In this document: piece after piece, positions 1-15,126 of the stretch
Layout: the number at the start of each line of letters is the position of its first letter
How positions within the stretch are numbered: position 1 is the stretch's first letter
From: Rouxiella sp. WC2420
GTDB taxonomy: Bacteria > Pseudomonadota > Gammaproteobacteria > Enterobacterales > Enterobacteriaceae
Assembly (NCBI RefSeq): GCF_041200025.1
Contig: NZ_CP165628.1
Location: 4,960,001 to 5,024,000, forward strand
Length of the DNA: 64,000 nucleotides
Direction: 5' to 3'
The notes under the pieces: model-generated
Seen by the model: only the letters and a program-made list of their open reading frames with translations
Databases searched by the model: none
Told to the model about the DNA's origin: nothing
Made by a program: the position numbers and the translations under genes

Positions 1-1201
<1,201 letters not shown>

Positions 1202-1232
1202 AGGCGCGAAATTATAGTTTAATTTCGCGCCT
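1202..1232 (-). terminator. Rho-independent terminator of secE-nusG
   Basis: A perfect 13-bp stem (AGGCGCGAAATTA, with its complement at 1220-1232) has a 5-nt loop. On the minus strand it is followed by TTTTGTTTTTAT. It lies 63 bases beyond the nusG stop and ahead of the rplK leader, so it separates the two units. Confidence 0.85.
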
Positions 1233-1294
1233 CATACAACACCTGAAACAGGTTATTTTTTATCCGATGCTCGCAGGCACGGAATGGAAGGAGA

Positions 1295-1840
1295 TTAGCC
1301 CTTCTCGACCTGTCCGAAGTCCAGCTCGACCGGTGTAGCACGGCCAAAGATGGAAACAGAAACTTTCAGGCGGCTTTTTTCGTAATCCACTTCTTCGACA
1401 ACGCCGTTGAAGTCTGCAAAGGGACCGTCGTTGACGCGAACCAGTTCGCCCGGCTCGAAAAGAGTTTTCGGACGTGGCTTATCACCCACTTGCTGCAGGC
1501 GATTCATGATTGCATCAACTTCTTTATCACTAATTGGTGCTGGACGATCTGAAGTGCCGCCGATAAAGCCCATGACGCGTGGAACGCTGCGAACAAGGTG
1601 CCAGCTGGCATCGTTCATGACCATCTGAACCAGCACGTAGCCCGGGAAGAATTTGCGCTCACTTTTGCGACGCTGCCCACCACGGATTTCAACGACTTCT
1701 TCGGTAGGAACCATCACTTCACCGAACAACTCTTCCATGTCGTGCAATTTGATATGCTCACGCAGCGATTGAGCTACGCGGCCTTCAAAGCCAGAAAACG
1801 CCTGAACGACGTACCAACGTTTTTTAGGTGCTTCAGACAT
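1295..1840 (-). CDS. nusG: Transcription termination/antitermination factor NusG
   Basis: NusG binds RNA polymerase at the clamp, suppresses pausing, and links polymerase to Rho or to ribosomal protein S10. The 181-residue protein has the family length. The NGN domain (about 1-115) opens with [14 protein letters not shown] and contains [10 protein letters not shown]. The C-terminal KOW domain includes [19 protein letters not shown]. The start is 1 base after the secE stop, so the pair is coupled. RfaH, its specialised paralogue, is also encoded in this window at 25450-25938. Confidence 0.98.
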   Translation of the reverse strand: MSEAPKKRWYVVQAFSGFEGRVAQSLREHIKLHDMEELFGEVMVPTEEVVEIRGGQRRKSERKFFPGYVLVQMVMNDASWHLVRSVPRVMGFIGGTSDRPAPISDKEVDAIMNRLQQVGDKPRPKTLFEPGELVRVNDGPFADFNGVVEEVDYEKSRLKVSVSIFGRATPVELDFGQVEKG

Positions 1841-1841
1841 T

Positions 1842-2225
1842 TTAGAACCTCAAGCCGGTGATGAAGGATACCAGACGGACCAGTATACCATCCAGGCCCC
1901 AAAGAATCAGTGACATTACTGCAGTTACAGCAGCCACGATCAGTGTGGTATGCAATGTTTCCTGGCGTGTAGGCCAAATAACTTTACGTACTTCAGTACG
2001 TGCTTCGCGCGCAAACGCGACAGTTGCTTTGCCTTTCAGGGTCAACAGCGCTACTGCACCAGCAATAGCAATAACCACGACAACTGCCAACGCACGTAAC
2101 GGCAGGCTGTATGCACGGTAATAATAGTTACCGACAATAGCTACGACCAGTAAAACGGCAACGACAATCCACTTAACCGCTTCCAGGCCGCGCCCGCTCC
2201 CTTGAGCCTCGGTATTCGCACTCAT
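1842..2225 (-). CDS. secE: Preprotein translocase subunit SecE
   Basis: SecE clamps SecY in the SecYEG inner-membrane channel. The 127 residues from [13 protein letters not shown] match the E. coli length exactly. Three hydrophobic segments are visible, the last in [17 protein letters not shown]. The conserved cytoplasmic amphipathic region [16 protein letters not shown] is present. An in-frame ATG 5 codons upstream exists, but the family start and MSANTEAQ favour 2225. It sits between the tufB terminator and nusG. Confidence 0.97.
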   Translation of the reverse strand: MSANTEAQGSGRGLEAVKWIVVAVLLVVAIVGNYYYRAYSLPLRALAVVVVIAIAGAVALLTLKGKATVAFAREARTEVRKVIWPTRQETLHTTLIVAAVTAVMSLILWGLDGILVRLVSFITGLRF

Positions 2226-2260
2226 AAACCAACCCGTCACAATGAATCAGAACAAACAAC

Positions 2261-2283
2261 TTTGCCTCGCATTGCGAGGCAAA
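2261..2283 (-). promoter_or_regulatory. Leader hairpin ahead of secE
   Basis: A perfect 10-bp stem (TTTGCCTCGC and its complement) has a 3-nt loop, 36 bases before the secE start. On the minus strand it is followed by GTTGTTTGTTC rather than a clean T run. It could be a weak attenuator or an mRNA-stability element; no function is known to me. Confidence 0.45.
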
Positions 2284-2320
2284 CCAAACCGAATGTAGGC
2301 TAGAACGTACGCTCGGTGTT

Positions 2321-2400
2321 TACGCTATCTCTAGAGCCTATCTCACCAATGATTATGACTGATAAATCGCTGATGAGATAGGTTCTGGCGCTATAGCGTA
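2321..2400. repeat. Long imperfect inverted repeat in the secE promoter region
   Basis: The arms at about 2321-2345 and 2374-2400 share TACGCTAT at the outer ends and CCTATCTCA at the inner ends, with 28 bases between. The same 9-mer CCTATCTCA also lies upstream of rplK at 1153-1161. The interval must carry the secE promoter. Whether the repeat is an operator or an RNA structure is unknown. Confidence 0.5.
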
Positions 2401-2403
2401 GAA

Positions 2404-2429
2404 AAAAGGGCATCGAATGATGCCCTTTT
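2404..2429 (-). terminator. Terminator of tufB
   Basis: The stem AAAAGGGCATC/GATGCCCTTTT has a 4-nt loop and ends in a T run on the minus strand. It lies 45 bases past the tufB stop. Confidence 0.9.
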
Positions 2430-2473
2430 AGTGTGTGTTGCGTCAACGTAAAGTGACAAAAAACTATCAGCGA

Positions 2474-3694
<1,221 letters not shown>

Positions 3695-3767
3695 TCACCA
3701 CATCAACCAAGCAATTGCTTGTTTGAATTAAGTATCAGAAGAAAATCAGGGGGGAAGAGTTTAGAAG

Positions 3768-3843
3768 TGGTGCTGATAGGCAGATTCGAACTGCCGACCT
3801 CACCCTTACCAAGGGTGCGCTCTACCAACTGAGCTATATCAGC
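3768..3843 (-). tRNA. thrT: tRNA-Thr (GGT anticodon)
   Basis: The 76-nt cloverleaf includes encoded CCA. The acceptor begins GCTGATA, the anticodon loop reads CTTGGTAAG, and the T loop is GTTCGAATC. It is the last tRNA before tufB and matches E. coli thrT in sequence and position. Confidence 0.97.
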
Positions 3844-3856
3844 ACATCTAGTTAGT

Positions 3857-3931
<75 letters not shown>

Positions 3932-4138
3932 ATCCTAGAACCCGGCTACCTGATTTTTCTGAAGAACATCAAGGTGGGGACAAGGCGATGAAACACTTAA
4001 TTCCGCACCTTCACCTCAAGACCCGTGCTGTTTCATTTAACTAACTGAAAGCCTGGAGACTCAAGGTTGTAAACTTTCATCTTTCACTCTGCTGGCTGGT
4101 CGATTCGGCTAATGCCGTTTCTACCTCGCAGAGGAAGA

Positions 4139-4223
<85 letters not shown>

Positions 4224-4244
4224 TAATTGTGTTAAAGTACTTGA

Positions 4245-4320
<76 letters not shown>

Positions 4321-4334
4321 ATCAAGTGCTGCGC

Positions 4335-4363
4335 ATTCTATGGGGACTTGGCGGACCATGCAA
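4335..4363 (-). promoter_or_regulatory. Promoter of the tRNA-tufB operon
   Basis: On the minus strand TTGCAT (4358-4363), an exact 17-bp spacer and TAGAAT (4335-4340) are followed by a GC-rich discriminator (GCGC), typical of stringently controlled stable-RNA promoters. The first tRNA begins 15 bases after the -10 box. AT-rich DNA upstream could hold Fis sites or an UP element, as in E. coli thrU. Confidence 0.85.
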
Positions 4364-4804
4364 CAAAAAAATTGCGATAATTGTTCATTCGGTCATGTTT
4401 TATGCAAAACAGTGCTTTCTGGCCCATTTTCACCTATTTATCGCTTAAAGAGCAGCCAGTTGAGAGGATTTATTCGCCGATGGCGGGAAAGTAAAATTGC
4501 GGAGAAACTCAAACACCCGCAAAAAGACCCTATTTTTGATGAAAAAAGTAATACCCTCTTTTATTCCTGCACCATAAAAGTGATCAAACGCACACTTTCG
4601 GCTCTCATGCCCTCTTCTCCTCAATTCGATATCCTGTAATTAAAGGGTTTTCTTGTTGGCGCGCTTATTGCTTACCCTTTATATGAACTGAATATTAATC
4701 CCCTGGGAACTTCTCAAGGCACTTGCAAGAGAGAGAGTTAGTGTGTTCATAAAAGAAAAGAGCAGGCATCACATACTCCCACGTCCTTCTTTGGAGAAGA
4801 GAAT
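4364..4804. other. Intergenic region between the tRNA operon and the GNAT gene
   Basis: This is AT-rich DNA between divergent units. A 99-codon plus-strand frame (4340-4639) overlaps the tRNA promoter, lacks a family signature and is not credible as a gene. A possible plus-strand promoter for the next gene is TTGCTT (4668-4673), 17 bp, AATATT (4691-4696), a weak match. Nothing else is recognisable. Confidence 0.5.
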
Positions 4805-5353
4805 ATGAAAATTGTCTTACTCAATGCCGCCACGCTGCCTATCTATCACGAGGAGCTGGCCCATCTGTTGAACGATACCCATGCAGTTGGATTGCAGAGT
4901 CTGTTATCCCATGATGATTATCCCGCAGCCTCAGCAACGTTTTTCCATGATTTGCGCGAGGCCATTTCGAAACATCAACGATTATTGTGGATAGCCCGCA
5001 ATGAGCAGGGGCTGGTAGGAACAGTACAGTTAGAGTTGGCATCCGGCGATGCGTCAACGCAGTGCGGCACAATATCAACTCTGATTGTAGATACCTCTGC
5101 AAGACGTCAGGGCGTCGCCAAGCAGCTTATGCGCGAACTTGAAAATACAGCCTTTAACCTACGGCGCGGTTTATTGTCTTTGGATATTCAGGCTGGAACA
5201 CCTGCAGAAGCGTTTTATAAGGCTCAGGGATACCAATGTTCGGGTAAAACTCCGGCTGAAACGGCAGCATCATACTCTTCCCGCCATCGTGGTAGAGTAT
5301 ATTTTAAGCAGTTGATTCCTGATAGTGCTCCCTCGTCCCAGCGGATAAATTAA
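4805..5353 (+). CDS. GNAT-family N-acetyltransferase
   Basis: This 182-residue protein belongs to the GCN5-related acetyltransferases, which transfer acetyl from acetyl-CoA to an amine. The acetyl-CoA-binding motif A is IVDTSARRQGVAKQLMRELE (about 93-112, R/QxxGxA pattern). Motif B follows with LDIQAGTPAEAFYKAQGYQ. The substrate is not deducible. A GGAGAAGAG Shine-Dalgarno lies just before the ATG. It stands between the tRNA-tufB promoter and coaA, a spot with no gene in E. coli, so it looks like a lineage-specific insertion. It is probably monocistronic. Confidence 0.85.
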   Translation: MKIVLLNAATLPIYHEELAHLLNDTHAVGLQSLLSHDDYPAASATFFHDLREAISKHQRLLWIARNEQGLVGTVQLELASGDASTQCGTISTLIVDTSARRQGVAKQLMRELENTAFNLRRGLLSLDIQAGTPAEAFYKAQGYQCSGKTPAETAASYSSRHRGRVYFKQLIPDSAPSSQRIN

Positions 5354-5480
5354 TTCCGGGGAGTGCATTAACAATTATTTAACAATGAGTTATGCACTCT
5401 TAACCCCAATTTTCGCTTTCATCTTTTCTCAAAAATGTTTTAACTCAATCAAAGAAATCGATAAGTTAATAAGAAAAATG

Positions 5481-5509
5481 TCTACGCCCGAAAACAAGCT
5501 GTCTATAAT
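5481..5509 (+). promoter_or_regulatory. Candidate coaA promoter
   Basis: A perfect -10 TATAAT (5504-5509) lies 75 bases before the coaA start. The -35 at 17-bp spacing (TCTACG) is poor, so this rests on the -10 alone. Confidence 0.4.
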
Positions 5510-5583
5510 AGCCAGCTGGTTTACTGTCTGGAGTTGGCGTGCAGCGCCTTTCCTGACCTGCGCTAACAGGCAGACTTTAACTT

Positions 5584-6534
5584 ATGAAAAAAAGAGACTT
5601 ATCTTTGGCAACCCCATACCTACAGTTCGACAGAACTCAGTGGGCAGCCCTACGTGATTCAGTGCCATTAACGCTCAAAGAAGCGGAAATCATGAAACTG
5701 AAAGGTATCAACGAGGACCTGTCTCTAGAAGAAGTTGCACAAATCTACCTACCGCTTTCGCGTCTTCTAAATTTCTATATCAGTTCGAATCTGCGTCGTC
5801 AGGCTGTTCTTGAACAATTTCTTGGCACCGACGGGCAAAAAATCCCTTATGTGATTGGCATCGCAGGCAGCGTTGCTGTGGGCAAAAGCACCACCGCGCG
5901 TCTCTTGCAGGCTTTATTGAGTCGCTGGCCTGAGCACCGCACCGTTGAACTGGTTACCACCGATGGTTTTCTGTATCCCAATAAAACGCTTAATGAGCGT
6001 GGGATTATGAAGAAAAAGGGCTTTCCGCAGTCCTATGATATCCATCAGTTAGTCAAGTTCGTATCTGAAGTGAAGTCTGGTGCCAAAAACGTCAGCGCGC
6101 CGGTCTACTCTCACCTAATCTATGATGTCATCCCTGATGGCAATAAGGTCATTAACCAGCCAGATATTTTAATCCTTGAAGGATTAAACGTATTACAAAG
6201 CGGAATGGACTATCCTCACGATCCTCATCGCGTATTTGTTTCGGACTTTGTGGACTTCTCAATTTATGTCGATGCACCAGAGGATTTATTACAAAGTTGG
6301 TATATCAACCGTTTCTTGAAATTCCGTCAGGGCGCGTTTTCCGATCCTGATTCTTATTTCCATCATTATTCCAAGCTGCCAGAAACGGAAGCCATACAGA
6401 TTGCCACTGGTTTATGGAATGAGATTAACGGACTGAATCTAAAAGAAAATATCTTACCAACTCGTGAGCGAGCTAGTTTGATTATGACCAAAAGCGCCAA
6501 TCATGCGGTTGAGAGTGTCCGCTTGCGGAAATAA
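5584..6534 (+). CDS. coaA: Type I pantothenate kinase
   Basis: CoaA phosphorylates pantothenate in the first, feedback-controlled step of coenzyme A synthesis. The 316 residues match the E. coli length, with Walker A GSVAVGKS at 95-102 and the lysine at 101. The conserved blocks [16 protein letters not shown] and [10 protein letters not shown] follow. The N-terminal seven residues differ from E. coli, but TPYLQFDR aligns from residue 10, supporting this start despite a weak ribosome site. It converges on birA across a shared terminator, as in E. coli. Confidence 0.97.
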   Translation: MKKRDLSLATPYLQFDRTQWAALRDSVPLTLKEAEIMKLKGINEDLSLEEVAQIYLPLSRLLNFYISSNLRRQAVLEQFLGTDGQKIPYVIGIAGSVAVGKSTTARLLQALLSRWPEHRTVELVTTDGFLYPNKTLNERGIMKKKGFPQSYDIHQLVKFVSEVKSGAKNVSAPVYSHLIYDVIPDGNKVINQPDILILEGLNVLQSGMDYPHDPHRVFVSDFVDFSIYVDAPEDLLQSWYINRFLKFRQGAFSDPDSYFHHYSKLPETEAIQIATGLWNEINGLNLKENILPTRERASLIMTKSANHAVESVRLRK

Positions 6535-6561
6535 TTAGTCTCAGCTAATGATTATAAAGAC

Positions 6562-6586
6562 AAAGGGAGCTTCGAAGGCTCCCTTT
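6562..6586. terminator. Bidirectional terminator between coaA and birA
   Basis: The 9-bp stem AAAGGGAGC/GCTCCCTTT has a 7-nt loop, with T-rich sequence on the plus side (TTTTATTTTG). It sits between convergent coaA and birA. Confidence 0.85.
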
Positions 6587-6616
6587 TATTTTGAGAAAAT
6601 AATAGAATTAGAGCTG

Positions 6617-7576
6617 TTACCTTCCGCGTAAGGATATTTCTCCGCCGATAAAGGTCTTAATTTCACCCTCTATTTCTAATAATAATGCTCCTTGCTGATC
6701 GATCCCACGCTCAATACCATGTATTTCATTGTCCCCAATCAGTAATTTAACCGGCCGGTCGATAAAGTTATCCAGGTTGCGCCAACGTGGAATAAACGAT
6801 GCCAGACCTTCCTGCTCAAACTTACGTAATGCTTCACGTAGTTCTTTCAACAGGGTCGCTATCAGGTCATTACGGTTGATATCAACACCGGCTTCTTGCA
6901 GGTTAATCCATCCCTGATTAATCACATCTGCGGCAGGTTCACGCATGCGCAGGTTAATTCCCGCACCAATGACCAGATGTGCAGCATCACCCGTTTTCCC
7001 GGTCAGTTCGACCAGAATACCCGCCAGTTTACGATCCTTGAGATAGAGATCGTTGGGCCACTTAACTCTGACATCTTCTGCACCAAGTCGCTGCATGACT
7101 TCCGCCATGACGATACCGATAACCAAACTCAGCCCCATGGCTGCTGCCGGTCCCTGGTCTAATTTCCAGTACATAGACAAATAAAGATTGGAGCCAAAAG
7201 GCGAGAACCAACGGCGCCCGCGACGCCCTCTTCCAGCCTGCTGATACTCGGCAACGCAGGCGTCACCCGAACTCAGTTGGCTAATGCGGTCCTGCAGGTA
7301 TTGATTGGTTGAATCAATAACCGGTAGAACATCGACATTGCCCTCTGGTAATGCGTCCAGGATCTTTTCATGATCTAACAGTTGGATAGCTGCCGGTAAC
7401 CGATAACCTTTTCCGGGGATGGTAAAGATATCCAGGCCCCAGTCACGAACCGTTTGGATATGTTTATTGATTGCAGCTCTACTCATACCAAGTTCAGAGC
7501 CCAGCTGTTCACCAGAGTGAAATTCACCGTCAGACAGGATGGAAATTACTCGCAGCGGTACGGTGATATCTTTCAT
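6617..7576 (-). CDS. birA: Biotin-[acetyl-CoA carboxylase] ligase / biotin operon repressor
   Basis: BirA makes biotinoyl-AMP and attaches biotin to the carboxyl carrier protein. The ligand-bound dimer represses the bio operon. The 319 residues have an N-terminal winged helix (about 1-60, [20 protein letters not shown]), the biotin loop GRGRRGR at 115-121, the core KWPNDLYL with KLAGILVE, and a small SH3-like C-terminal domain. The start overlaps the murB stop by 4 bases, indicating coupling. The full helix-turn-helix means the repressor function is kept. Confidence 0.97.
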   Translation of the reverse strand: MKDITVPLRVISILSDGEFHSGEQLGSELGMSRAAINKHIQTVRDWGLDIFTIPGKGYRLPAAIQLLDHEKILDALPEGNVDVLPVIDSTNQYLQDRISQLSSGDACVAEYQQAGRGRRGRRWFSPFGSNLYLSMYWKLDQGPAAAMGLSLVIGIVMAEVMQRLGAEDVRVKWPNDLYLKDRKLAGILVELTGKTGDAAHLVIGAGINLRMREPAADVINQGWINLQEAGVDINRNDLIATLLKELREALRKFEQEGLASFIPRWRNLDNFIDRPVKLLIGDNEIHGIERGIDQQGALLLEIEGEIKTFIGGEISLRGR

Positions 7577-8610
7577 GACAGCGCCTCAACGGCATTGACT
7601 TCACCCTGTGCCGCGATAAATCGAACTTCCGGCTCCAACCAAACAGCAAATTTCTCGGCAACCTGATCTCGAACGTGTCGAGCCAGCGAAACTACGTCCT
7701 GACTGGTTGCATTATCTTGATTTATTAGCACTAATGCCTGCTGCTGATGTACGGCCGCGCCACCGATTTTGAATCCTTTTAGTCCAGCTTTCTCGACCAG
7801 CCATCCAGCGGCGAGTTTTACATTGCCATCGGCCTGCGGGTAAACCGGCATATTGGGATACTCGGCGAGCAGCGCATTAACCCGTTTTGCATCTACGATA
7901 GGGTTCTTGTAGAAGCTACCAGCATTACCGGTTTTAGCCGGATCGGGCAATTTGCTGCGACGCATGGCGCATACGGCGTCGAAAATTTGTCTTGGCGTTA
8001 CGGTCGCAGCATCCAGGCGGATCAAATCACCGTAAGTAAGCTTGGGTTGCCACTGTTTCGCCAGACGCAAACCCACAGCAATGATGGCATACCCTTCACG
8101 ATACGCATGCTTGAAAATGCTTTCACGATAGCCGAACAGACAGTCGATAGCGGATAACCGCAACACTTCGCCGCTATCCAGATTAAGTAAATCAACGTAA
8201 TCACAGAGGCTTCGCAGTTCGATACCATAGGCACCAATGTTCTGGATTGGGGCCGAGCCGACACAGCCGGGGATCAATGCCAGATTTTCTAATCCGGCAA
8301 TATTGTTATCCAGCGCAAAGCAAACCAGTTGATGCCAGTTTTCGCCAGCTCCGACATGTAGTAGCCATTCGCTGTCAGTTTGTGTGATTTCGATGCCTTT
8401 TAGGCGATTTACTGCCACGATCCCGTCAAAGTTCCCCAGGAACAGCACATTACTTCCCTCGCCTAAAAGTAGCAAAGGTTGATGATTTTTTTGGGCAAGA
8501 TGCCAGGCTTGAGTTAAATGCTCACTGCAAGTTGCGGTAATAATTTGCGCTGCCTGCGCCTCAACTGAGAAAGTATTAAGGTGTTTTAAAGAAGTGTCGT
8601 GAGTCGACAT
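7573..8610 (-). CDS. murB: UDP-N-acetylenolpyruvoylglucosamine reductase
   Basis: MurB is a cytoplasmic FAD enzyme. It uses NADPH to reduce UDP-GlcNAc-enolpyruvate to UDP-MurNAc in peptidoglycan synthesis. The 345 residues include the FAD-binding segment ([27 protein letters not shown]) and the catalytic-serine loop [10 protein letters not shown]. This is the type I MurB of enterics. It precedes birA with a 4-base overlap and lies directly downstream of an rRNA operon, as in E. coli rrnB-murB. Confidence 0.97.
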   Translation of the reverse strand: MSTHDTSLKHLNTFSVEAQAAQIITATCSEHLTQAWHLAQKNHQPLLLLGEGSNVLFLGNFDGIVAVNRLKGIEITQTDSEWLLHVGAGENWHQLVCFALDNNIAGLENLALIPGCVGSAPIQNIGAYGIELRSLCDYVDLLNLDSGEVLRLSAIDCLFGYRESIFKHAYREGYAIIAVGLRLAKQWQPKLTYGDLIRLDAATVTPRQIFDAVCAMRRSKLPDPAKTGNAGSFYKNPIVDAKRVNALLAEYPNMPVYPQADGNVKLAAGWLVEKAGLKGFKIGGAAVHQQQALVLINQDNATSQDVVSLARHVRDQVAEKFAVWLEPEVRFIAAQGEVNAVEALS

Positions 8611-8778
8611 AACGCGTTTTACTCTTTTTGGGCCTGATTAACTCTAGTTTACCCGATCCTGAAAGGGCTGACGCGACTGTTTTCAGCGCTTTTTTGCCCC
8701 TTCTCTCGTGCTTACAGCGCCTTTTATCACCCCGCGGGAAGCCGCTGACCGGAGTTTGTGCCCTCCGCAACAGCAAAA
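8611..8778 (-). other. murB upstream region
   Basis: The interval between the rRNA terminators and murB must hold the murB promoter. A possible minus-strand -10 TAAACT occurs near 8650, but no convincing -35 pairs with it. Short open frames here are noise. Confidence 0.35.
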
Positions 8779-8804
8779 GGGCCCCTGTCGTCAGACAGGG
8801 GCCC
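8779..8804. terminator. Strong terminator downstream of the rRNA operon (T2-like)
   Basis: A perfect 11-bp GC-rich stem GGGCCCCTGTC/GACAGGGGCCC has a 4-nt loop. TTTT follows on the minus strand and TCTTTTTTT on the plus. It is the second terminator after 5S and should protect murB from rRNA readthrough. Confidence 0.85.
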
Positions 8805-8914
8805 TCTTTTTTTGCGTTCCTGACCGGCTCTTGACCCGCCCTCGCGCTTTTTTTCTTAAATCATCGACAGCAAAAAACCCCAGCTTGCGCAGAGAACCGC
8901 CATAGCAGGCAAAC

Positions 8915-8947
8915 AAAAAAACCCCAGTCTTTCGACTGAGGTTTTTC
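8915..8947 (-). terminator. First terminator of the rRNA operon (T1-like)
   Basis: The hairpin CTCAGTC-GAAA-GACTGGGG with flanking A/T runs ends in TTTTTTTG on the minus strand, 11 bases past 5S. A partial repeat of its distal half (CCCCAG next to an A7 run) occurs near 8872-8883 without a good stem. Confidence 0.85.
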
Positions 8948-8957
8948 CGTTTATTTG

Positions 8958-9077
8958 ATGCCTGGCAGTTCCCTACTCTCGCATGGGGAGACCCCACACT
9001 ACCATCGGCGCTACGGCGTTTCACTTCTGAGTTCGGCATGGGGTCAGGTGGGACCACCGCGCTACTGCCGCCAGGCA
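8958..9077 (-). rRNA. rrf: 5S ribosomal RNA
   Basis: The 120-nt gene begins TGCCTGGCGGCAGTAGCG and ends CTGCCAGGCAT, nearly identical to E. coli 5S. It is separated from 23S by 121 bp. Confidence 0.97.
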
Positions 9078-9198
9078 AATTCTGTTTCATTCCAACCGCT
9101 TTCCCCATTATTCAGGGCAGCCATCAGAATCAATCTTTGAACAAGCTGATTTTCATTGAAACTTTCGTCTCGTCTCTCTAAAACACCTTCGGTGTTGT

Positions 9199-12106
<2,908 letters not shown>

Positions 12107-12259
12107 TCACAACCCGAAGGTGTCTTTTAAACTCATAAAGAGTGACGCCGTTCGTAGCCGTGATTATTTGAGAGACTCTAATACAGGTGCGCATAACTCA
12201 AAACTTCTACGGAGAGTTATGTTCAGCTGTATCATTTCAATTTTTCAGCTTGTTCCAGA

Positions 12260-12272
12260 TTGTTAAAGAGCA
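12260..12272 (-). promoter_or_regulatory. boxA antitermination site in the 16S-23S spacer
   Basis: The minus strand reads TGCTCTTTAACAA, identical to the leader boxA at 14296-14308. It recruits NusB/NusE to prevent Rho termination in rRNA operons. Confidence 0.85.
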
Positions 12273-12363
12273 ATATCGTAAACACGACTCAATAAAGTCA
12301 TCTTTACGATAGTTTCTGACCCGCGAAGGTGCAGAGTGATAATGTCTTTCACACATTATCGGA

Positions 12364-12439
12364 TGGCGTCCCCAAGGGGATTCGAACCCCTGTTACAGCC
12401 GTGAAAGGGCAGTGTCCTAGGCCTCTAGACGATGGGGAC
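12364..12439 (-). tRNA. gltT: tRNA-Glu (TTC anticodon)
   Basis: The 76-nt tRNA with encoded CCA has acceptor GTCCCCA, anticodon region CCTTTCACGG and T loop GTTCGAATC. It is the only tRNA in the spacer, so this is an rrnB/C/E/G-type operon rather than the Ile-Ala type. Confidence 0.97.
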
Positions 12440-12578
12440 ACGAAAATGCCGTCTCGAATCACTGACTCGACACGTTTTCGTATCAGCGCAGGGTTTCCCC
12501 CACTGCATCAACAGGTGCTCTTGCTCGTTAATTTCATCAGACAATCTGTGTGGACACTGCACAATGCGTATCTTTAGG

Positions 12579-14121
<1,543 letters not shown>

Positions 14122-14295
14122 AAAGTTCGATTTGCTTAAACAAGTTAAGCGGTGCTCAAAGTTTACTTTCGTAATAATTCAAAAATGAATTACTGCTTGG
14201 TCACTCTAAGACTTGGCATTGCTGCCTTTGATATTCTGTTGCCACCGAGGTGGCTGATATCGTCTTGTGAGTGCCCACACAGATTGTCTGATAAA

Positions 14296-14308
14296 TTGTT
14301 AAAGAGCA
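14296..14308 (-). promoter_or_regulatory. boxA antitermination site in the rRNA leader
   Basis: TGCTCTTTAACAA lies on the minus strand between P2 and 16S, followed by the CAATCTGTGTGGGCACT block typical of enteric rrn leaders (boxC region). Confidence 0.88.
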
Positions 14309-14350
14309 GTGCCGCTGTTCGCAATGAATCTTATGCGGCGCGGGAGGTGC

Positions 14351-14378
14351 ATATTACGCTTTCCCGCTGAAGAGTCAA
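14351..14378 (-). promoter_or_regulatory. rRNA promoter P2
   Basis: TTGACT (14373-14378), a 16-bp spacer and TAATAT (14351-14356) lie on the minus strand. It is about 100 bp downstream of P1, as in E. coli rrn operons. Confidence 0.85.
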
Positions 14379-14469
14379 GAGTTTTTCTTTCGAATCTTTC
14401 TTTTTCTCTTCCCAACCTGGCGACTTGGTTCTCGTTAGAGGAGTCGTTGTTCCCGGTCAGTGGAGGCGC

Positions 14470-14497
14470 ATTATAGGGAGTTCTCAGAAGGCCGCAA
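14470..14497 (-). promoter_or_regulatory. rRNA promoter P1
   Basis: TTGCGG (14492-14497), a 16-bp spacer ending in AACTCCC, TATAAT (14470-14475) and a GCGCC discriminator lie on the minus strand. An A/T-rich tract immediately upstream resembles an UP element. It should be ppGpp- and Fis-controlled like E. coli P1. Confidence 0.9.
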
Positions 14498-14566
14498 CCT
14501 CTTTTTCGAAAAAACTTTCCGAGTGTTTCTTTTTTCACCAAACCGCCGTTAAACGCGCCGTTATTG

Positions 14567-15100
14567 CTATTTTTTGACCGGTAATTTGCCAAAATCTACA
14601 GCAAACTGCTTCACCTGTTCCCAATCTGTGTACTCAACTTCTTTACTGGAATCCGTTTCACCGCCGGTCATACGCATAATTAGCTGAATCATCACACGAT
14701 CAAACCAGCCGTATCGTGGATAACGCAGTGCTCCGGCGAACACATTGCACAATGTTGGCTTCCAGGGCGTAGCCAAAAGGAACTTGCTGGTATAGACATT
14801 GGTTTGCGGAGTTCGCTTTTCAGGCTTACGCGCAGTGAGGTTAACCGAGAAGAAAGCCGAGGGCATCGCATTGAGCAGATTAACATGCCGCTTAACAAAC
14901 TTGTCGAGCAGCGGAGAGAAGTGGCCATAGCGAATAGAAGCGCCAATCATCACCTTACCGTAGCGGGCCAAATCAATATTGCCCGCATCTTGCAAATCCA
15001 TTACATCGCACTCGCCTTCTTCTTTAATTGCATTACCTATATAAGAAGCGATAGCGTGCGTTTGTCCATCACGGCTCGAGTAAAGTACCAGGGCTTTCAT
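14567..15100 (-). CDS. hemG: Menaquinone-dependent protoporphyrinogen IX dehydrogenase
   Basis: HemG oxidises protoporphyrinogen IX to protoporphyrin IX in haem synthesis, passing electrons through FMN to quinone. The 177-residue flavodoxin-like protein has an N-terminal FMN phosphate loop (YSSRDGQTHAIA, 7-18) and the long insert characteristic of HemG. It is last in the pepQ-yigZ-trkH-hemG run, and the rrn P1 promoter starts about 70 bases after its stop with no terminator between, so readthrough into the rRNA operon is possible. Confidence 0.96.
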   Translation of the reverse strand: MKALVLYSSRDGQTHAIASYIGNAIKEEGECDVMDLQDAGNIDLARYGKVMIGASIRYGHFSPLLDKFVKRHVNLLNAMPSAFFSVNLTARKPEKRTPQTNVYTSKFLLATPWKPTLCNVFAGALRYPRYGWFDRVMIQLIMRMTGGETDSSKEVEYTDWEQVKQFAVDFGKLPVKK

Positions 15101-15126
15101 CTGCTCTCCTTTCTAATTAATGATGA

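Noticed and set aside
4340-4639. 99-codon plus-strand frame after the tRNA promoter
   Set aside because: It overlaps the -10/-35 boxes, has no Shine-Dalgarno and no family resemblance.
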